Translations under genes and position numbers: made by a program
Assembly: GCA_041906465.1 (NCBI GenBank)
Contig: JAYRJE010000005.1
Location: 310,001 to 374,000, forward strand
Length of the DNA stretch: 64,000 bases
Direction of reading: 5' to 3'
From: Didemnitutus sp041906465
GTDB taxonomy: Bacteria; Verrucomicrobiota; Verrucomicrobiia; Opitutales; Opitutaceae
Notes under the pieces: generated by a model
Told to the model about the DNA's origin: nothing
Seen by the model: the letters and a program-made list of their open reading frames with translations, nothing else
The model's database searches: none
Shown: positions 1-8,862 of the stretch, in pieces
Position numbering within the stretch: the stretch's first letter is position 1
Layout of the letters: each line of letters starts with the position of its first letter

Positions 1-2
1 CT

Positions 3-554
3 TCGCTCTCCGAGAACGTCGAGCACATCAAACAGATCGTCGCCGTGCAGCAGAACTACGCGCGCTCCGGCGGCGTCGTCCAAAGCTTCGATCCGACCGA
101 GTTGTTCCAGGACGCCCTCCGCGTGGTCCACCCGTCGATTCAGAACCACTGCATCCAGATCCATCGCGAGTTCCCCGACCATCGTCCGCTCCTGCACATC
201 GACCGCCACCTCGCCCTCCAAATCCTCGTCAACCTCGTCCAGAACGCCATCACCGCCGTCAAACCACGTCCGCGCGACGACCGGCACGTCACGCTTCGTC
301 TCGTCATCACAGAGCAACGCGTGCAGTTCGTCGTCGTCGACAACGGCGTCGGCATCGCGCCCGCCGATCGCCAGCGGCTCTTCCAACACGGCTTCACCAC
401 GCGCAAGGACGGGCACGGTTTCGGCCTGCACTCCGGCGCCCTCGCCGCCGCCAACCTCGGCGGCGCCCTCCTGGTCGCGAGCGACGGCCTCGACCGCGGT
501 GCCACCTTCACCCTCGAGCTGCCACTCGCTCTCGTCACCCCTGCCCGCCCATGA
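3..554 (+). CDS. Sensor histidine kinase, C-terminal part (cut by window edge)
   Basis: The reading frame is open to the left edge, so the start lies outside the window. What remains is the end of a dimerisation helix (IKQIVAVQQNYA) followed by a complete HATPase_c domain. The N-box is LVNLVQNAITAV, the G1 box is VVDNGVGIAP and the G2 box is GHGFGLH. The protein should be an ATP-binding, autophosphorylating kinase module. Its last 4 bases overlap the start of the following hybrid kinase (ATGA), so the two are probably translationally coupled and act in one phosphorelay. The sensory input domain cannot be seen. Confidence 0.85.
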   Translation, partial: SLSENVEHIKQIVAVQQNYARSGGVVQSFDPTELFQDALRVVHPSIQNHCIQIHREFPDHRPLLHIDRHLALQILVNLVQNAITAVKPRPRDDRHVTLRLVITEQRVQFVVVDNGVGIAPADRQRLFQHGFTTRKDGHGFGLHSGALAAANLGGALLVASDGLDRGATFTLELPLALVTPARP

Positions 555-2656
555 CACCGCGCTCCGCTACCACTTACCGCATCCTCATCGTCGACGACAC
601 CGCATCGATCCATCAGGACTTCGCCAAGGTGCTCGCTTCCCCCGCCACCCCGCGCGCCGCGCTCGACGACCTCACCAGCGCCGTCTTCGGCGGCAGCCAG
701 GCGGCGCGTCGCCCCGCGATGCCCACCTTCGAGGTGCACTCCGCCTATCAGGGCGTCGAAGCCCTGGAACTCGTGCGCCGCGCCACCGCCGAAGGCCGTC
801 CTTACGCCGTTGCCTTCGTTGATATGCGGATGCCCCCCGGCTGGGACGGTCTGGAGACCACCAGCCAGTTGTGGGCCGTCGACCCCGACATCCAGGTCGT
901 CATCTGCACCGCCTACTCCGATCACAGCTGGACCACGATCAGCGAACGCCTCGGCCGCTCGCACAATCTCCTCATCCTCAAAAAACCCTTCGATCACGTC
1001 GAAGCGCTCCAGCTCGCCCACGCCCTCGCGCACAAATGGGAACTCACCCGCGCCCACCGGGCCCAAGTCGACGCCCTCGACCGCATCGTCAACGAGCGCA
1101 CGCACCAGCTCGCGACGGCCGAGAAACGTTTTGCCGAGGCCTTCAACGCCAATCCCATCCCGCAAGCCATCGTCGCGCACGAACCGGAGTTCGAGATTCT
1201 CGCGATCAACGACGCGTTCACGCGCGAACTGCACCTCTCCCTCGACCAGCTCGCGCACATCTCGCCCGCGACCTTCGGCCGCGGCGTCGATCCCTCGCGC
1301 TGGGAGGCGCTGCTCGCACGCGTCCTCGCCGGCGAGTCGGTTGACGATTACGCCTTCACCTATCGCCCCGCCTCCGGCATCGAGCGCCACCTCCGCTGCT
1401 CCGCCCGTCTCACGACGATCGATGGCCGCCGCTGCTCCATCTGGCTGCTCCGCGACGTCACGCAGCAGCTCGCGACCGAGCAGCAGCTCCGCCAGTCGCA
1501 AAAACTCGAGGCCATCGGCCAGCTCTCCGCCGGCGTCGCGCACGATTTCAACAACCTGCTCACGGTCATCCACGGCTACACTTCGGAACTCCTCGCCTCC
1601 AATCCCAGCAGCGACGTCCGTCGCATGCTCGAGCCCGTGCAGACCGCCGCCTCGCGCGCGGCCTCGCTCACGCGCCAGCTGCTCGTCTTCAGCCGCAAGC
1701 AAGTCACGCAACCGGAACTCATCAGCCTCAACTCCGTCCTCGACGAACTCCGTCCGCTCCTCCGCCGCCTCATCGGCACCGACATCGAGTTCGACTGGCA
1801 AATCGCCCCGCAGCTGCCAGCCGTCTTCGCCGATCCGGCGAGCATCGAGCAGATCATCGTCAACCTCGTCGTCAATGCGCGCGACGCCATGCCCAACGGC
1901 GGCCGCATCCACATCGCCGCCCGCCCCATCATCCTCGGCATGGACGCCATTGCGCGGCAAATCGACGCCCGCCCCGGCCACTTCATCGAGATTGCCATCT
2001 CCGACACCGGCACCGGCATCCCGCCGGATGTCCTCCCCCGCATTTTCGAGCCGTTCTTCACCACCAAGGACGCCGGCAAGGGCACCGGCCTCGGCCTCTC
2101 CACGGTCTACTCCATCGTCCACCAACACGGCGGCTGGATCACCGTGCAGAGTCAGGCCGGCACCGGCACCACGTTCACCTTCTACCATCCCGTCGCCGAA
2201 ACTCCGCCCACCGAAGGCCGCCCCGAGGCCGTCCGCGCTGCGCCCGTCAACGATTGCCCGCGCCCCATCCGCCGCGTGCTCGTGGCCGAAGACGATCCCG
2301 TTGTCTACGAACTCCTCTCCGCCGTCTTCGCCCGCGCCGCCATTCCCTGCGATCTCGCCACCGACGGCCACACCGCACTCACCTACTGGCACAACCGCCC
2401 CGACGACTACGATCTGGTCGTCACCGACATGGTCATGCCCAAGGGCATGTCCGGCCTGCGCCTCATCCGCGAAATCCGCAGCCAGCGTCCGCAACTCCCC
2501 GCGATCCTCATGTCCGGCTACTCCGCCGCGCTTTTCGATCCGAACGCTTTCGACGCGCTGCCCGGCCCCGCGCCCAAGCTCCTCCTCAAACCGTTTTTCC
2601 CCAGCGATCTCCTCCTCGCGATGAACGAAGTCGTCGCCGCCGCCAAGCCGCGCTGA
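551..2656 (+). CDS. Hybrid histidine kinase, REC-PAS-HisKA-HATPase-REC
   Basis: This is a 701-residue cytoplasmic two-component protein without membrane segments. Residues 1-165 form a receiver with ILIVDDT and the phosphoacceptor region FVDMRMPPGWDG. A PAS-like domain occupies about 195-315. A HisKA helix follows with GVAHDFNNLL, where His331 is the likely phosphorylated residue. The HATPase has boxes LVVNARDAMP, ISDTGTGIPP and GKGTGLGLS. A second receiver spans about 575-695 (LVAEDDP, VVTDMVMPKG). The N-terminal receiver suggests it is driven by an upstream kinase, plausibly the partial kinase whose stop codon it overlaps. Its output partner is not evident. Confidence 0.9.
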   Translation: MTPRSATTYRILIVDDTASIHQDFAKVLASPATPRAALDDLTSAVFGGSQAARRPAMPTFEVHSAYQGVEALELVRRATAEGRPYAVAFVDMRMPPGWDGLETTSQLWAVDPDIQVVICTAYSDHSWTTISERLGRSHNLLILKKPFDHVEALQLAHALAHKWELTRAHRAQVDALDRIVNERTHQLATAEKRFAEAFNANPIPQAIVAHEPEFEILAINDAFTRELHLSLDQLAHISPATFGRGVDPSRWEALLARVLAGESVDDYAFTYRPASGIERHLRCSARLTTIDGRRCSIWLLRDVTQQLATEQQLRQSQKLEAIGQLSAGVAHDFNNLLTVIHGYTSELLASNPSSDVRRMLEPVQTAASRAASLTRQLLVFSRKQVTQPELISLNSVLDELRPLLRRLIGTDIEFDWQIAPQLPAVFADPASIEQIIVNLVVNARDAMPNGGRIHIAARPIILGMDAIARQIDARPGHFIEIAISDTGTGIPPDVLPRIFEPFFTTKDAGKGTGLGLSTVYSIVHQHGGWITVQSQAGTGTTFTFYHPVAETPPTEGRPEAVRAAPVNDCPRPIRRVLVAEDDPVVYELLSAVFARAAIPCDLATDGHTALTYWHNRPDDYDLVVTDMVMPKGMSGLRLIREIRSQRPQLPAILMSGYSAALFDPNAFDALPGPAPKLLLKPFFPSDLLLAMNEVVAAAKPR

Positions 2657-2709
2657 GCGCCGCGCCAATCTTCGCTTCCGTTCCGTCGCGAAACAGTTTT
2701 CGTGAGCGC

Positions 2710-3870
2710 ATGGCCGACTCCGCCATCCTCAACGAAACCGCGCGCGTCCTGAAACTCGTGCAAGCCGGCACGCCCGCCGACGCCGCCCTGCGCGACACCC
2801 TCGGCCGCACCCGCCACGGCTCCGCGCCGGCGCTGCGCCGCGCCGTCAGCCGCGCGGTCTTCGCCTATTTCCGCTGGTGGCGCTGGCTCGAGCCGAAGCA
2901 ATCGCTGCAAAAACAGGCCCAAGCCGCCCTCGATCTCCAGGCGCGCTTCGACCGCAAGCCCGACGCCTTCAAAGCCGAAGCGCTCGCCGCCCGCGCCGTG
3001 CCCGACTGGCTCAAAGCGGAAATGGAAATTCCGCCCGCGTGGCTCACGCAGCTCCAGCGCGAACCCGTCCTCTGGCTCCGCGCGAAGCAAAACGAAGCGC
3101 CGAACCTCCCCGCTCTCCTCGGCGAGCTCGCGCCGGCCACTTCGGCCGCCTCCGGCGTTCAGCGTTCAGCATTCAGCGTTCAGCCTACCGCCTTTCGCTA
3201 CACCGGCTCGCGCGACCTCTTCCTCACCGACGAATTCCGGGACGGCCGCTTTGAAATCCAGGACCTCGCCTCGCAACTCGTCGGCCACGCCTGCGCCCCG
3301 CAACCCGGCCAGACGTGGTGGGATGCCTGCGCCGGTGAAGGCGGCAAGACGCTGCATCTCTCCGACCTGATGCAGAACAAGGGCCTGATCTGGGCCAGCG
3401 ACCGCTCCCTGCGCCGCCTCGAGCAACTCAAGAAACGCGCCGCGCGCGCCGGCATGTTCAACTATCGCACCGCGCCGTGGGACGGCTCCGCCAAGCTCCC
3501 GACGAAAACCAAATTCGACGGCGTGCTCGTCGACGCGCCGTGCAGCGGCATCGGCACCTGGCAACGCAACCCGCACGCGCGTTGGACCACACAGCCCAAC
3601 GACGTCCACGAGCTCGCCGCCGTGCAGCAGCGCCTGCTCGACCACGTCGCCGGCTCGCTCAAGTCCGGCGGTCGCCTCGTCTACTCCGTGTGCACGCTCA
3701 CCCGCATCGAGACCACGATGGTCGTCGATCAGTTCAACGTCACGCACCCCGAGTTCGAGCCCACGTCCGTCTTCCCCGACGAGCCCACGCCGTTGCATCT
3801 CCCGCGTTTCCTCTGGCCGCACGAGTTGAACGCCAACGGCATGTTCATCGCCGCCTGGAAGAAAAGGTAG
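2710..3870 (+). CDS. RsmB/NOL1-NOP2-Sun family RNA cytosine-C5 methyltransferase
   Basis: The product has 386 residues. It should transfer a methyl group from SAM to C5 of a cytosine in RNA; 16S rRNA is the usual target of the RsmB branch. The C-terminal half carries the SAM site DACAGEGGKT near residue 207. It also has both catalytic cysteines of the family, Cys278 in DAPCSGIG and Cys328 in YSVCTLT. The N-terminal helical region is shorter than in E. coli RsmB (429 aa), so the exact target is uncertain. I chose the ATG at 2710 because the upstream in-frame sequence is an off-frame shadow of the hybrid kinase. A run of four 7-bp units (3157-3184) codes for a linker just before the catalytic domain. 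Confidence 0.85.
   Translation: MADSAILNETARVLKLVQAGTPADAALRDTLGRTRHGSAPALRRAVSRAVFAYFRWWRWLEPKQSLQKQAQAALDLQARFDRKPDAFKAEALAARAVPDWLKAEMEIPPAWLTQLQREPVLWLRAKQNEAPNLPALLGELAPATSAASGVQRSAFSVQPTAFRYTGSRDLFLTDEFRDGRFEIQDLASQLVGHACAPQPGQTWWDACAGEGGKTLHLSDLMQNKGLIWASDRSLRRLEQLKKRAARAGMFNYRTAPWDGSAKLPTKTKFDGVLVDAPCSGIGTWQRNPHARWTTQPNDVHELAAVQQRLLDHVAGSLKSGGRLVYSVCTLTRIETTMVVDQFNVTHPEFEPTSVFPDEPTPLHLPRFLWPHELNANGMFIAAWKKR
3157..3184. repeat. Four tandem 7-bp units (GTTCAGC) inside a coding region
   Basis: GTTCAGC occurs three times and ATTCAGC once, head to tail, inside the methyltransferase gene. Seven is not a multiple of three, so gain or loss of one unit would shift the reading frame before the catalytic domain. 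Confidence 0.8.
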
Positions 3871-3922
3871 GGCGCGGACTCCGCTCCGCGCCGCGGCGGC
3901 GAATGCCCTCGCCGCCCTACCC
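3866..3922. repeat. REP-like double hairpin, copy 1
   Basis: The outer ends are GGTAGGG and CCCTACC. Inside are two hairpins, GGCGCGGA/TCCGCGCC and GGCGGCGA/TCGCCGCC. The stop codon of the methyltransferase (TAG, 3868-3870) lies within the left end. The element matches the one at 16667-16728 in inverted orientation. Confidence 0.75.
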
Positions 3923-3931
3923 ACGCCATCG

Positions 3932-4735
3932 ATGCCCGCCTCCGAACCCGTTCGCAAAATCACCGGCGCGACCGTGCGCGCCGACTTCAACGCACTCGAA
4001 TCCGTCGTCCACTACTCGCGCGCGGCCGACCGCCTCGGCCTCTGGGCCTCCGAACGCCAGCTCATCGAGCAACATTTCCCGGACCACTCCGCCCCGCTCC
4101 TCGAAGCCGGCTGTGGCACCGGACGGGTCACGCTCGCGCTCGCCGCTCTCGGCTACACGAAGATCACCGCCTTCGATTTCGCCGAGGAACTCCTCGATCA
4201 AGCCCGCCACTTCGCCCGCGAGAAAAAACTCACCCGCCGCATCCGCTTCCTCCACGCCGACGCCACACAGTTGGTCGGGTCCGTTGAGGACGACGGCCCC
4301 GACCTCAAAGCCGCCTCCTTCACCGGCGTGCTCTTCCTCTTCAATGGTCTGATGCAAATCCCCGGGCGCGAGCACCGCCGCGCCGCTCTGCGCGGCCTGC
4401 ACGCCCTCGCGCGTCCCGGCGCGCCGCTGCTCTTCACGACGCACGACCGCGACGACGAGCCCGGCGAGCGCCGGCACTGGGCGCGCCAAGCCGAGTTGTG
4501 GGCGCAAGGCAAACAGGACCCCGCTCTCGTCGAGTTCGGCGACCGCTACTTCGTCGACGACGACCACTACCGCGTCTTCATGCACCTGCCCGACCGCGCC
4601 GAAATTCTCGCCGATCTCGCCGCGACCGGCTGGACGCACGAGTGGGACGAGATGCGCCGCCGCATCGCTCCGGAGTCGAAAGCGGTGAAGGATTTCTCCG
4701 ACGAGTGCCGCTTCTGGCTGGCGCGCAAACCCTGA
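3932..4735 (+). CDS. Class I SAM-dependent methyltransferase, unknown substrate
   Basis: The product has 267 residues. The Rossmann SAM-binding motif LLEAGCGTGRVTLALAALGY is clear, followed by AFDFAEELLDQA (motif with the acidic residue that binds the ribose). Later strands include FTGVLFLFNGLMQIPGREHR and a C-terminal motif II/III region. This fits a small-molecule methyltransferase of the Methyltransf_25/11 type. The substrate cannot be read from sequence. It follows the RNA methyltransferase on the same strand, separated by a REP-like element, so co-transcription is possible but not shown. Confidence 0.8.
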   Translation: MPASEPVRKITGATVRADFNALESVVHYSRAADRLGLWASERQLIEQHFPDHSAPLLEAGCGTGRVTLALAALGYTKITAFDFAEELLDQARHFAREKKLTRRIRFLHADATQLVGSVEDDGPDLKAASFTGVLFLFNGLMQIPGREHRRAALRGLHALARPGAPLLFTTHDRDDEPGERRHWARQAELWAQGKQDPALVEFGDRYFVDDDHYRVFMHLPDRAEILADLAATGWTHEWDEMRRRIAPESKAVKDFSDECRFWLARKP

Positions 4736-4811
4736 GCGCCAGCCGCGACGCTTTGCCAAGGCCTAGTCGCGACCAACACAGGGTTGGAACCTCGTCACTC
4801 GGGAGTCCGAC

Positions 4812-5942
4812 TCAGCGTTCACGGAACTTCTTCGGCGCGTCCGTGAGTGTCGCAAGGTCCAGTTCGAGCATCGTTTTTCCGCCATCACACATCACCCCGA
4901 CGGTAAACGCTCCCCAGGCGACGAGATCCGAAAGCGCAGCGGTGCCGCCATTCGCCATCACTACGTAAGTGTCGGGGTCGAAGGTGTCGTGCAGGAAGAA
5001 CTTCACCGGACCGGTCAGCGCCGCATTGTGCGGGTCGGTGCTGACCACCCGGAGATCAATGCGGAACAGTTCGCTGTTCGCGCCGCGCGAGCCGGACACC
5101 GTTGCCTCGAGGCGACGGTTGGCCGCCTCGGCTTGCCCTCCGAAACGTCCCTTTTGCGGATCGTCGAGCTCCTTCGGCTCGGCGGTCGGCTTCCATGCCT
5201 CCGCCCGCTTCGCCAACTCCTTGTCGGCATCGGTCGTTGCCGCCGCCACCTGAGGCTGGGTGACGTTTCGCACCAAAGCCGTAAGGTCACTTCCTACGGC
5301 CGCCAGCGCCTCCTTTTTGCCGGCCTCTTCGCCGGTTTCGCGCGCGATCTGCTCGACGCTCTTGTCAGCCATGCGGAGCAACCGCGCGAGCAGCAGCCGC
5401 GTCGACAGATAGCCCCCGAGAAAACCAAAGGCCGAAAAATAGCCGACTACACCCAAACCGAAGACGAACGCCACGGCCGCGGGTTGCCCGTCAGCATCGG
5501 CGGGCGCCACGCAGGCCGCCAGGTATTTGGCCAGCGCCATCACGTAGCCTTTGATCGCGGACAAGCTGGTCAGACTGGCGCCGACGATGACTTTCGTCAG
5601 CCAATCCGACACCTGCTCCAGCCCCGCGCTCGACGGCGCAGTCGCAGCATTCGCCGCTTTTTCGCCCTGAACCGTTGATCCAGCGACGGCGACGCTGCGG
5701 GGAATGCCAAACAGAAACCCAATAACGGCCGCCGATGCCGCGATCGCGCCCGCGATCAATACGCCGGCGGGACGGCTCGCATTGGCCGCGAGCAGAACAA
5801 CGAAGATTCCGAACAGCAGAAACCGTGCGGTCCAGTCGACCGCGCGTATCGCCGACGGGTCGAACCAAGTCGGGGTGTGCTCCTCCTTCCGAACAGGAGC
5901 CGTGCCTTTGCCGAACCAGCGAGCCAAGCTTTCCGCAAACAT
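4812..5942 (-). CDS. Multi-pass membrane protein with C-terminal YEATS-like domain
   Basis: I do not recognise a named family for the whole 376-residue protein. Residues about 35-80 hold one or two membrane spans (LLFGIFVVLLAAN, LIAGAIAASAAVIGFLFGIP). Two more spans lie near 115-180 (VIVGASLTSLSAI, AFVFGLGVVGYFSAFGFLGG). A charged helical linker follows. The last 100 residues resemble a prokaryotic YEATS (pYEATS) beta-sandwich: VKFFLHDTFDPD, then WGAFTVGVMCDGG and LELDLATL. The start at 5942 is supported by a good Shine-Dalgarno (GGAGGT) just upstream; an in-frame upstream extension is less likely. Family knowledge places pYEATS domains with membrane segments in suspected stress or defence proteins; that role here is inference. 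Confidence 0.65.
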   Translation of the reverse strand: MFAESLARWFGKGTAPVRKEEHTPTWFDPSAIRAVDWTARFLLFGIFVVLLAANASRPAGVLIAGAIAASAAVIGFLFGIPRSVAVAGSTVQGEKAANAATAPSSAGLEQVSDWLTKVIVGASLTSLSAIKGYVMALAKYLAACVAPADADGQPAAVAFVFGLGVVGYFSAFGFLGGYLSTRLLLARLLRMADKSVEQIARETGEEAGKKEALAAVGSDLTALVRNVTQPQVAAATTDADKELAKRAEAWKPTAEPKELDDPQKGRFGGQAEAANRRLEATVSGSRGANSELFRIDLRVVSTDPHNAALTGPVKFFLHDTFDPDTYVVMANGGTAALSDLVAWGAFTVGVMCDGGKTMLELDLATLTDAPKKFRER

Positions 5943-6187
5943 AGAAACCTCCGGTTGAAGTTTTGCGGCGTGGCCCCGTCGCGCCGTCGGAGATGGTCCC
6001 GTCACTCGGGCTTGGCGAATCTAAATTTGGCGCACCATCGACAAAGCAGAGACGAGCGCGGTTCGCTTGCCCGCAAACGCCAGCCAACGGCAATCCGGCC
6101 TCCTTTCGTTTCAGCACATGCGCGTGGTGTCGTGCCTCCTTCAGCCCGCACTCGACGACGACACCGCGGCGGCTACCGTTCGAGCTC

Positions 6188-6679
6188 ATGCGTCGATTCC
6201 TCGCTCTCGCTCTTCTTTCTGTTCTGGTCACCACCCCGCTCCGCGCGGAGCCGGAATATCCGAAAGCCGGCCCCGATATTTACGACACACAAGCCGACGG
6301 CTCGGCGCAGGTCGCCGAAGCCGTCCGCATCGCCAAGGCCGATCAGAAGCACGTGCTGCTCGTCTTCGGCGCCAACTGGTGCATCTGGTGTCGCCGCCTC
6401 CACGACCTGTTCGAGAACAACGCCGCCGTGCGCCGCGAATTGAAGGCGCATTGGGTCGTCGTCCGCCTCGACGTGAATCACCGCGACGGCAAGAAGCGCA
6501 ACGACGCCGTCATCGAGCGCTTCGGCAAACCCACGCAGCACGGCCTGCCCGTGCTCGTCGTGCTCGATCGCAACGGTCACATGCTGACCACGCAGGAGAC
6601 CGGCGCGCTCGAGGACGGCAAATCCGCGCACGATCCCGCGAAGGTTATCGCGTTCCTAAAGCAGTGGCAGCCGGAGTGA
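6188..6679 (+). CDS. Exported thioredoxin-family protein
   Basis: The product has 163 residues. An N-terminal signal peptide (MRRFLALALLSVLVTTPLRA) should send it to the periplasm. The mature part is a thioredoxin fold with the redox pair Cys65-Ile-Trp-Cys68 in FGANWCIWCRRL. A cis-proline segment GLPVLVVLDRNG follows. The fold resembles DUF255/thioredoxin_7 proteins and is likely to reduce or isomerise periplasmic disulfides. The ATG at 6188 is chosen because the signal peptide starts there. The gene converges on the autotransporter gene, and a REP-like repeat and a minus-strand terminator fill the gap between them. Confidence 0.8.
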   Translation: MRRFLALALLSVLVTTPLRAEPEYPKAGPDIYDTQADGSAQVAEAVRIAKADQKHVLLVFGANWCIWCRRLHDLFENNAAVRRELKAHWVVVRLDVNHRDGKKRNDAVIERFGKPTQHGLPVLVVLDRNGHMLTTQETGALEDGKSAHDPAKVIAFLKQWQPE

Positions 6680-6692
6680 GCGCGTAGTCCAT

Positions 6693-6794
6693 GGTAGGTG
6701 GCGCGCTTGTCGCGCCACTCGCTCGCAGGCGGCGCAATCCCGGCGCGAACCGTTTGAGCGCCCGAACAAGTTGCGCGCGAGCGCGCAACCTACC
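6693..6794. repeat. REP-like palindromic repeat region
   Basis: The outer ends are GGTAGGT and ACCTACC, with inner hairpins GTGGCGCG/CGCGCCAC at 6699-6718 and GTTGCGCGC/GCGCGCAAC at 6768-6790. It belongs to the same style as the repeats at 40093-40156. Confidence 0.65.
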
Positions 6795-6843
6795 CCGCTC
6801 CCGTAACGCCGCGCGTTCCAGCCACGGCGACGAGCCCCCACAC

Positions 6844-6871
6844 AAAAAAAGGCCGCACTCTTGGTGCGGCC
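6844..6871 (-). terminator. Rho-independent terminator of the autotransporter gene
   Basis: The 8-bp stem GGCCGCAC/GTGCGGCC has a 5-base loop. On the minus strand it is followed by a run of seven T. It lies about 55 bp beyond the stop codon of the autotransporter. Confidence 0.85.
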
Positions 6872-6925
6872 CTCGTTCTTAATTTCGCGGACGCTTTCGT
6901 CGCGCGTTGTTTTCGCGTGCCCGGC

Positions 6926-8773
6926 TCAGAAGCCGGTGTGCAGCGAGATCGAATACTGGTTGGCCGTGTTGCCGTCCTGGCGGAAATCCGCGAGGTAACC
7001 GACCGACCAGCCCCAGCTCTTGGTCACCAAACCGCTGGCCCGGAGCCCGACCTTCACCGTCTGGCCTAGGCCGTCGGCGACATCGATCGCCGAGCGCGAC
7101 GCAATGGTGTCCGCCAGGCGCCCGGTGACGACGCGGCGGTCATCCGCGATCTCCTTCTGGTAGACCGCGGAGGCGCTGAGCACGAGCGGCAGCGTGTGGT
7201 TGTCGATGACGTAATCCGCCGTCGCACCGATCAGTCCTTCCAGCGATTTCGCCTCCTGATTGTCGAAGACGAAGTTGAGGCCGGCCACATCCTTCTCCGT
7301 GTAGCCATCGAGCTTGGCCTCCGCGTAACGCAAACCGGCGAACGGCGTGAAGCGGACCGCGCCGGACGAGAAGTCCGCCCCCACGCGCACAGAGCCCGCG
7401 ATGCGATCGCCGTCGGCTTCGCCGCTGGTCTGGAAACCGCCGAGCGCCGTGGTGCGCTTGATGTCCTTGAAGTCCTGCGAACCGAACGCCGCCGTCGCAT
7501 CCACGAAAAACTTCGAGCCCTTCCATTGACCGTAAACGGCGAGGAGCTGGCCGCGCATCTGGGCGGAGCCGGCGCCGGCCTTCAGGTCGTTCTTCATGTT
7601 TTCGGCGGACACGGCGACACCGACGAGCAGTTCCTTCGTGAAATTGAGATCGAAGCCCGCCGCGATCACGCTGCCGGAGAAATCGAAGTCGTTGCGGTAA
7701 GCGTCGCGGCCGTAGGCGCCGGTCTTGTAGCCGTAGCTGATCCAGCCATCGGCCGGGTGGCGTCCGACCGCCGCACGCGTGGTGTCGAGGCGACCGTGCA
7801 GCGCGTCGACCGTCATGTCGGTGGCCGCGAGGGCGACGGTGCCCTGCACCGCGGCCGCACCGAGGACGAACTCCGGGTTGACCACTTCGGTGAGAACCTG
7901 GGCCAGGATCGCGTGCGTCTTCGTCGTCGGATGGATGCCGTCCCAGAACACGTATTGACCGGCGTCGCCGGGATTGCCGCCGGCCGCGAGGATATCGACG
8001 TAGTTGCGGTTCGTGATCGAGAACCCGAAGCGGTCGGGGTTCGCGAGGATGGTCTGCAGCGTCGAGTTGAGATCGAAGAGCGTGACCTTCGTGTCTCCGA
8101 CGCTGAGGCCGGCGAGGCGCCCCTTGATGTCGTTGTTGAACGAGTAGGAGCCCGCCTGGATGAGCGAGGCGGCCGGCGCGCCCGAGCCGGTGACGAAGCG
8201 CGGCGTCTTGGAAATGTCCGGCAGGTTCAACACCAGGATGTTCTTTGCGCCTAGGCCCGCGAGCGACTGCACGGCGGTGGTGACGGCATTGGCGGCCGTG
8301 GAGCCGGAGGCCATCAGCGCGGGGCCGTTTTGCGTGGCGGGATTCGAGACGGTGTTGAGCAGGTCGTTGGCGCCGGCGAGCAACACATAGAGCCCGTCGC
8401 TGCGCGCCGTGATGCCGCGAGCCTGATACATCGCGACCTGTTGCGCGAGGTTCGGCACGGCGCTGCCGGGAGCGGCGGTGGCGCCCGCGAAGGCAAAGTT
8501 CAGACGGGGGCCATTCGCGGACGTCGTCGCCGCCGCCGCGAGGCCGGGCGCGAGATACTCGGCGTAGGTGATGCCGTTCGAGACGCGCCCCTGATAATAC
8601 GGTGCTCCGGGCGAACCGGTCACGGCGAAGGTGTTGCCGCTGTCGGTGAGGCTGTCGCCGAAGAAATAATAGGTCGAAAACGTCCGGGGAGCCGGAGCGG
8701 ATTGGGCGAAGGCCGAGGCGGTGAAACCAGTCAAAGCCAAGGCCGCGAGAATGCGCGCGCGCAGTTCGTTCAT
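6926..8773 (-). CDS. GDSL/SGNH-esterase autotransporter (EstA-like)
   Basis: The product has 615 residues. A signal peptide ends near ASAFA. The passenger is a GDSL lipase/esterase (about 30-330) with block I FFGDSLTDSGN, the oxyanion Asn in LLAGANDLL, and the catalytic Asp/His block FWDGIHPTTKTHAI. From about 345 to the end is an autotransporter beta-barrel with alternating strands, ending in the typical C-terminal aromatic residue (SISLHTGF). It should be anchored in the outer membrane with a surface-exposed esterase, as known for Pseudomonas EstA. It is followed by its own terminator. Confidence 0.93.
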   Translation of the reverse strand: MNELRARILAALALTGFTASAFAQSAPAPRTFSTYYFFGDSLTDSGNTFAVTGSPGAPYYQGRVSNGITYAEYLAPGLAAAATTSANGPRLNFAFAGATAAPGSAVPNLAQQVAMYQARGITARSDGLYVLLAGANDLLNTVSNPATQNGPALMASGSTAANAVTTAVQSLAGLGAKNILVLNLPDISKTPRFVTGSGAPAASLIQAGSYSFNNDIKGRLAGLSVGDTKVTLFDLNSTLQTILANPDRFGFSITNRNYVDILAAGGNPGDAGQYVFWDGIHPTTKTHAILAQVLTEVVNPEFVLGAAAVQGTVALAATDMTVDALHGRLDTTRAAVGRHPADGWISYGYKTGAYGRDAYRNDFDFSGSVIAAGFDLNFTKELLVGVAVSAENMKNDLKAGAGSAQMRGQLLAVYGQWKGSKFFVDATAAFGSQDFKDIKRTTALGGFQTSGEADGDRIAGSVRVGADFSSGAVRFTPFAGLRYAEAKLDGYTEKDVAGLNFVFDNQEAKSLEGLIGATADYVIDNHTLPLVLSASAVYQKEIADDRRVVTGRLADTIASRSAIDVADGLGQTVKVGLRASGLVTKSWGWSVGYLADFRQDGNTANQYSISLHTGF

Positions 8774-8862
8774 AGGTGGGGTGGGTTGATAGGCCGACGC
8801 ATGCAGGCAAAGCGCACCGCACGGCGCAAGAGCGTTGTCACCCTAGTCCGCCCCGAGCGAAA

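Noticed and set aside
140..2668. An 842-codon open frame on the minus strand
   Set aside because: Antisense to the two kinases; low-complexity Gly/Glu/Asp/Arg composition typical of shadows.
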